From positions 5,912,501-5,976,500 of the forward strand of contig JAGUCH010000007.1 in assembly GCA_019096065.1 (NCBI GenBank): a stretch of 64,000 bases of DNA, written 5' to 3'. This document shows positions 58,501 through 64,000 of this stretch, one piece after another. Both the position numbers and the translations under genes were made by a program. The stretch's first letter is position 1. Every line of letters starts with the position of its first letter. The notes beneath the pieces were generated by a model. The model was not told where the DNA came from and did not search any database. It saw only the letters and a list, made by a program, of their open reading frames with translations. The stretch comes from Paracyclopina nana (taxonomy: Eukaryota; Arthropoda; Copepoda; Cyclopoida; Cyclopettidae).

Positions 58501-59787
58501 GGATTGAGGCCTGGTTTACCTGGTGAAATAACGTATAATGACGTGAGAACTGTCCATGAAACTGGTATGTTATTTTGCTAAAAAGATTCATCCATGGTGT
58601 TGCATTAGCTTTGTAATTTGCCTTGCATTTCATTGCATCAGATACTTAATGACAATAAGATATCCTATAGGGATTAGCGTCATGTCAATTTGTGTCATAG
58701 AACTGTGTGTCGTAGATTGCACTTAGCATGATAGGACTTTGTGCAATAGCACTTTGTATCATAGGGAAATGCATCATGGCGCAAATTGTTCAATAGGAAA
58801 ACGTATCATATCACTTTGTATTGTAGCACTCATAGCTAGGGATATACATACATAGATCATAAAGATAGTAAAGATCACTAATCTTTAAGGCCAATATAAA
58901 AGACACAGAAGCCACTTTGTACCTATCAATTGTAAAGTGTAGAGATAGTATGTAAATAATAAGAAAAAGGGTATGAGTATATTCTCAGCTGTAGGGTTAT
59001 TTGGGAGCCCTGTGCAGCATAAAGTTTGAGCTATCAACCTGAAATTTGGCACGGGCATTCCTCTCCCCATTGCACATAAAGTTTATTGGCGGCACTTTAC
59101 GATTTTCCGCCAAATGACAGACTTTCATTTTTCTCTGTTTTCCGAACACCAAATAAGCTGATTTTTTGTGTGTGACTCTCATTTTGTTAGGGCAACAACT
59201 TTTATTAATAACTTTTTTCCAGATTCAGGCTTCGAAGGGGACTTGCTTATGAACACTTTACGTATTTTTGCAATATCGGCTACAAACCTCAACCAAATGA
59301 GCTGAATTTTTTAATGTGATGATAACTCTCCATGTCCTTCAACTTTTACTCGTATTATTTTTGTGCTTTGCGATTTTTTATCGCTTATAATAATGCAGGT
59401 GAACAGGGCCTTAGTCAGCCCTAGCTAGCATGCACTGAACTTGACCATCACAATTTCCCGATTTGTACACTTACGACTGGTCTTATTTATGCTAACTTCT
59501 GCTAACCTTTTTAGATTTTTGAATTTCAAAGTGACGCAAGTGTTGCAGCAGTGAATAAGCAAACTAAAAGTACATTTGAAGCTTTTAGAGAAGAAAACAA
59601 TGTAAAAAGTTCAAAATATTTATGAGATTTGCCAAAAGCATCGCTTTAGCATAATTATTCATGGATTAAATTTGTTGGCTAAAAAGAAACTTATCATGAG
59701 GAGCTTCTGAAAGTCCAGAGGACTTATTTTACTTTAATGTCCGAAGTAAAAGCGCACTCAATTCAACATTTTTGAAAAGTAACCCAT

Positions 59788-61021
59788 TCAGGTTTTATTT
59801 CTGGATGCAATTTGGATATAAGCATCAGGGCTGTAGCCAAATAGGTCAAAGTCCTGCTTGTACATTTCATACAGCTGTTCAATTTTAGACCTTTCAATTG
59901 TTGAAAAGTATCTCATTGCTTTTTCTTCTGTTGAGCCACCAGAGCTGCTTCTCAAATGAATTAATTCAGTTATCTTTTCCTCTAGTCCAACCTTTGGATG
60001 TGATGAAAAACCGTAAATAAAATTGCCGCCTTCAATAGTGTTGTAAAATACCTTTTTGATGATGTATTTCATATCTTTATCAAAAGTCTCCATCTTCCCT
60101 ATAAAGTCATATGGAAGTGTGCAAATGCCACACCTTGATGAAAATGACTGTATGTGAACATCATACTTATGGCCAACGTCCAATACAAACTCAACAAATT
60201 GGCTGAAATTGGGAAATTTTTGGCCATTGTGGATTACCTATAAAAAGCCTTTATTATTGATGAATTGAAAATTTAGTTTAAAATACTACAGGTAGGTCCG
60301 AAGATGAGCTGTTGTATTTTGCCACCTTAGTTCTAAAGTTATTATAATTTGTATCAATGACTTTGTCTTGGTAGCTTGAGACAAGCCTCAAAAAAGGATG
60401 TCTGACAAATACAACAGCAAAGGTTTTCTCAAAAATGGCCATCTTTTCTTGGTATTTCAGTGAGCTAGGTATATCAAATAGTTTAGGCATGTACATCCAT
60501 GGAATCCATTTTTTGTCCAATTGCTCTGGGAGCTGAGCAAGTTCCTAAGAAAAGAGAGTAACTAATTTGAAGGGTGAATTTTGGCAATGAATGCTTACCA
60601 TGAAATAATTGAACCATGTTGTAGTGCCCACTTTAGGAGTCCAACAGTAGCTCAGCTGGATTTCAAAGCTGATTAGAATTTTACTTCCAAATTGGAACTC
60701 TGATTTGAGATCTTCTTTATAGCTTTCTTGGCATACTTCTTTCACTCTTTTCAGTCTTAGGTCATACTCAGCTTTTTGTTGATTATCCTCTGAAGAATTA
60801 GTCAAGTTTTTGGTCTTGACATGTAATTTTGTGAGAGATTTGATGTTTCGAAAGATTTGTTGAATTTTGTTTGGGAATGTTGGATTAAGTCCCAATATTC
60901 TAATCTGTTTGACTTCTCCTTTAGATTTTGCTGCAATTAACGCAAAAAATAAAACAAATATCAGTGCTAGAAGAAAGACTATTTTGCGTTTCAGCAAGTT
61001 TTCATCTGTTAGCTCTGACAT
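59788..61021 (-). CDS. Carbohydrate sulfotransferase, tandem copy 2
   Basis: Same four-exon plan as copy 1: 61021-60599, 60544-60290, 60237-60052, 59991-59788; 355 residues. Signal-anchor KIVFLLALIFVLFFALIAA, 5'-PAPS site CWTPKVGTTTWFNYFM, 3'-PAPS site VRHPFLRLVSSYQDK. Exon 1 is closer to copy 1, whereas exons 2 to 4 and their introns are almost identical to copy 3, including the end ASRNKT. The last intron (about 60 nt) is open in frame, so a retained-intron product would read through. Role as for copy 1. Confidence 0.88.
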
Positions 61022-61891
61022 TTTTTATTCAAGTGAGGCTATTTGCATTATGCTACTATAAGTGAATCCAGCATGTTCTTTTTCAGGTATTCATGTTTAA
61101 GTTTACAGTTTATTTTTGACTAAGTAAATATTTCTTAAGGAATGTGTTCCCCTAAAAATGCTTTATTAAAGGTTGTAAAATGTGTAAAATGTTGCTACAT
61201 TTCTTTTTTTACATTCATTTTTATAGCAATTAGGACAAGCTACTGGGTTGACAGATATAAAAAGCTATTGCTCCATAGTGTTAAATGAGGAATTTATCAT
61301 TTTATCAGTTTAGCATTTTGCTAAATTACTTCTAGAATCCCTGTATGTAGTTTGCTATGTGTCAAAGTAGTACAAGTGTTGCATCAGTGAATATGAAACC
61401 TCAAAAAGTAAGTGTGTAGCCTATTTCGATGGTTAAAAATCGAATATTGCCTTATCAATGTAAGACTTATCTTTTTCTGTCCATGAGCCCCATTCTAACA
61501 AGGAATGTCACAAAGTATAGTAGGGTAAACCAGTTTTAAAAGTCAGGTCGAGCTAGCTGTGACCTGACTATTCTGAAAAGTTAGGTCATGTCTCCTGACT
61601 ATGCTGATTTTCCTTATTGGAACCGGGCTATATATGTGATAACCCAATTTGCCTTTTTATTGTAATGTTAAGCATTAGCATTGCTTTGGTAGCATACTAG
61701 CATATTTCTTATTTTTATGGATGCATGATAATATGTGTATCCTACATATGTTAATGCTTAGAATAAGAAGAAACTTATATCATGTGCTGCATTTCAAAGA
61801 ATATGGCTGCAAAAATTGAATTGACCTTCCAGTCTAGTTTTAAGCCCAAATTATTAGTGCATTTAATGCAACAGTTTTGAAAGTAATGCAT
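61022..61891. other. Region between sulfotransferase copies 2 and 3
   Basis: AT-rich. A possible 144-bp inverted-repeat element lies at 61486-61629. The first 200 bp resemble the upstream region of copy 1 and probably hold the copy 2 promoter. No gene. Confidence 0.5.
61486..61629. mobile_element. Candidate small inverted-repeat element
   Basis: The ends AGCCCCATTCTAACAAGG and the inverse of the right end, AGCCCGGTTCCAATAAGG, match at 14 of 18 bases. Inside is a perfect AGTCAGGTC / GACCTGACT hairpin. No target duplication identified. Confidence 0.35.
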
Positions 61892-63126
61892 TCAGGTTTT
61901 ATTTCTGGATGCTATTTGGATGTAAGCATTAGGGCTGAAGCCAAATAGGTCAAAGTCCTGCTTGTACATTTCATACAGCTGTTCAATTTTAGACCTTTCA
62001 ATTACTGAAAAGTATCTCATTGCTATTTCTTCTGTTGAGCCACCTGAGCTGCTTCTCAAATGAATTAATTCAGTTATCTTTTCCTCCAGTCCAACCTTTG
62101 GATGTGATGAAAAACCTTAAAAATAAAATTGCCGCCTTCAATAGTGTTGTAAAATACCTTTTTGATGATGTATTTCATATCTTCATCAAAAGTCTCCATC
62201 TTTCCAATAAAGTCATATGGAAGTGTGCAAATGCCACACCTTGATGAAAATGACTGTATGTGAACATCATACTTATGGCCAACGTCCAATACAAACTCAA
62301 CAAATTGGCTGAAATTGGGAAATTTTTGGCCATTGTGGATTACCTATAAAAAGCCATTATTATTGATGAATTGAAAATTTAGTTGAAAATACTACAGGTA
62401 GGTCTGTAGATGAGCTGTTGTATTTTGCCACCTCAGTTCTAAAGTTTTTATACATTGTATCAATGACTTTGTCTTGGTAGCTTGAAACCAGCCTCAAAAA
62501 AGGATGTCTGACAAATACAACAGCAAAGGTTTTCTCAAAAATGGCCCTTTTTTCCTCATACGTCAAGGCCGCAGGAATGCTAAATAATTTAGGCATGTAC
62601 ATCCATGGAGTCCATTTTTTGTCTAAAGAATCTGGGAGCTGAGCAAGTTCCTTTGAAAGTAAATAGCTGAATAAGTAATTGATTGTGAGCAAATTAGAAG
62701 CAGCTTTACCATGAAGTATTTGAACCATGTAGATGTGCCCACTTTTGGGGTCCAGCAGTAGCTCAGCTGGAGTTCTAAACTGGTAAGAATCTTGTCTCCA
62801 AACTGGAATTCTGTACCATTATCTTTTTTGTACTTGGTGTTGCATATTTCTTTCATTCTGTTCACTCTTTGGTCATACTCAGCCTTCTGATATTTGTCCT
62901 CAGAGTTATCAGTCAAGTTTTTTATCACCGTTTGTAATTCTGGCAGTTTTGTGATGTTGGGTAGTTCTTCTGTTGTTGGAAATAGTGGATTTTGGTCAGC
63001 AATGAGCAAGGGTGATTCACCTTGAGGTGTAATTGTTGCAGCATGAAGGAAGCACATCATGATAATGAGAGCAAGGAATAGGAAAATTTTGTGCTTGAAC
63101 AAATGCTCAACTATTTGCCCAGGCAT
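61892..63126 (-). CDS. Carbohydrate sulfotransferase, tandem copy 3
   Basis: Exons 63126-62710, 62650-62396, 62343-62158, 62095-61892; 353 residues. The start at 63126 (MPGQIVEHLFKHKIF) aligns with the starts of copies 1 and 2; an upstream non-ATG extension is in frame but unlikely. Signal-anchor IFLFLALIIMMCFLHAA, 5'-PAPS site CWTPKVGTSTWFKYFM, 3'-PAPS site VRHPFLRLVSSYQDK. Exon 1 is strongly diverged from the other copies while exons 2 to 4 match copy 2 almost base for base, which points to gene conversion or an unequal crossover in the 3' half. Confidence 0.88.
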
Positions 63127-63611
63127 ATTGTAGCCGAGTGATTTTCCGAAACAATAATCCAATGCTGATAGCAATCACACTCGTTCTCACATTTGAAAAA
63201 CTGTTGGGTTGCTTTTCTCACATTTTGATTATGAAAGTTGCTTTGCTCTGGAAAATGGACAGCAACTGCTGAATACGAATATGAAATTGAGCAGGCAAAT
63301 AAATGAATAATTAGCGCAGGGTTGGATAATGTTATTGTACTCATTCCAAAAATATTGATTGGATCAATTAACTCAATTTTGTGCGACAGTCACAGAATAA
63401 AGGCAAAGAGGATAAAATAACACATTACACATTGGCTAGATGTTATCAGCCAAAAGTCTGACGACAATTTGATTATTCAATGAAATCATTTTTGTTGTAG
63501 GCTTAGCAAAAGCCACCTTCTACTTTGTGTATTCGAGTTTGTCACAAGCTTCTGATTTTTATAAGAACATTTGATTTGGCCACCAATTTTCATTAGGGCC
63601 AAAAATAATCC
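63127..63611. other. Intergenic region, nothing recognised
   Basis: AT-rich 485 bp between the start of sulfotransferase copy 3 and the stop of the rightmost gene. No feature recognised. Confidence 0.5.
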
Positions 63612-64000
63612 TCACTTTTTCCCATTTTTCGGCTGCTCAAAATACACGCAATGATTGAATGCGATGTAAGCCTGATTTGTCTTTTCTTCAAAGAAAACTT
63701 TATCCAACTGAGCCTTGGTGATTTGCCCTTTCATAAATCTCCTTTGAGCCAAGAAAACATTGGTCTTCACCAGTTCACTCAGCATCTTGCCTCTCCATGT
63801 GGAGTAGCCAGTTTCGACTTTGGAGAGCGTTTCCAGCACATCACGAATACACTGAAGTTTGCGTTCAATTTGCGGATTGGAAAGCTGCTGGCCAAGCCCA
63901 TAGGATTTGAGGTTGCCATACAGGACTGCCAAGTGCATTTTGATCTCAATTAGCACTTGGTGGTTAGGATGGAAAAACTTCTCTTGCTCATACAAAAACC
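63612..64000 (-). CDS. C-terminal exon of a possible SMYD-type (SET/MYND) protein, partial
   Basis: The open frame enters from the right edge and ends at 63612, about 129 codons. The helical sequence (LYEQEKFFHPNHQVLIEIKM, LAVLYGN, and a later AQRRFMKGQITKAQLDKVF) resembles the C-terminal TPR-like helical region of arthropod SMYD-A proteins, in which HPNH-type phrases occur. SET and MYND domains would lie outside the window, so this is a tentative name from a weak, remembered similarity. The codon pattern and long open frame support real coding sequence. Confidence 0.5.
   Translation of the reverse strand, partial: FLYEQEKFFHPNHQVLIEIKMHLAVLYGNLKSYGLGQQLSNPQIERKLQCIRDVLETLSKVETGYSTWRGKMLSELVKTNVFLAQRRFMKGQITKAQLDKVFFEEKTNQAYIAFNHCVYFEQPKNGKK

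Larger units (their letters stand above)
57371..59787. other. Region between sulfotransferase copies 1 and 2
   Basis: Contains a truncated MITE (58067-58218), a relic of a sulfotransferase exon 1 (about 58340-58500) and possible element ends near 58507 (GGCCTGGTTTACCTGG) and 59412 (inverse of GGCCCTGTTCACCTGC). A run of repeated ATAGcaCTTTGTAtcAT-like phrases occurs at about 58690-58830. No intact gene. Confidence 0.5.

Noticed and set aside
59788-60183. A single 131-codon exon at the end of sulfotransferase copy 2
   Set aside because: The open stretch includes a short intron that happens to lack stops; copies 1 and 3 show the donor and acceptor clearly.
1-64000. CRISPR arrays, bacterial operons, phage or viral genes
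   Set aside because: None seen; gene structure is eukaryotic throughout.

Overview
The window looks like nuclear DNA of an arthropod, most likely a non-insect (crustacean-like) one. It is AT-rich, and its genes have many short GT-AG introns (about 40-70 nt) with a few very long ones. A CRF/DH44-type diuretic hormone receptor, classical adenosine deaminase, a TK1-type thymidine kinase and muscle-type tropomyosin fit that assignment. No rRNA or typical intact tRNA gene was recognised. All names come from recognising protein motifs by eye; no search was run.

Left third (1-24 kb), gene-dense on both strands: tropomyosin 5' end (-), RBM7 (-), a ZNF800-like zinc-finger protein (+), adenosine deaminase (-), an unrecognised multi-exon gene (-), an intronless orphan seven-helix protein (+), thymidine kinase (+), SAMM50 (-), UBE2G2 (-), a C14orf119-like protein (+), a secreted Ala-rich helical glycoprotein (+) and a secreted, probably GPI-anchored alpha carbonic anhydrase (-). 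ZNF800/ADA and TK/SAMM50 are convergent pairs; RBM7/ZNF800 and UBE2G2/C14orf119-like are divergent pairs. Partial copies of gene 3' ends lie just downstream of RBM7 (one) and SAMM50 (two).

Middle (24-54 kb): 3.7 kb of apparent non-coding DNA, then one 23-kb class B GPCR gene (-) whose nine recognisable coding exons I could join in frame. Two introns, 11.7 and 7.3 kb, hold a hAT-type element, a Pol III/SINE-like unit, an E2F-like palindrome and otherwise AT-rich sequence. Upstream lie PIF/Harbinger-like and foldback MITEs.

Right part (54-64 kb): an ETFBKMT (METTL20) methyltransferase gene whose coding sequence is split by a 152-bp inverted-repeat insertion with a perfect 8-bp target duplication, then three tandem carbohydrate sulfotransferase genes plus a relic of a fourth, and the 3' end of a possible SMYD-type gene. 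Except for the GPCR with its noncoding surroundings and the sulfotransferase array, neighbouring genes appear functionally unrelated; most act in housekeeping processes (RNA decay, nucleotide salvage, mitochondrial import, ERAD). The most notable points are the interrupted ETFBKMT gene, the 3'-end duplications, the extended second extracellular loop of the receptor, and the diversity of small inverted-repeat elements.
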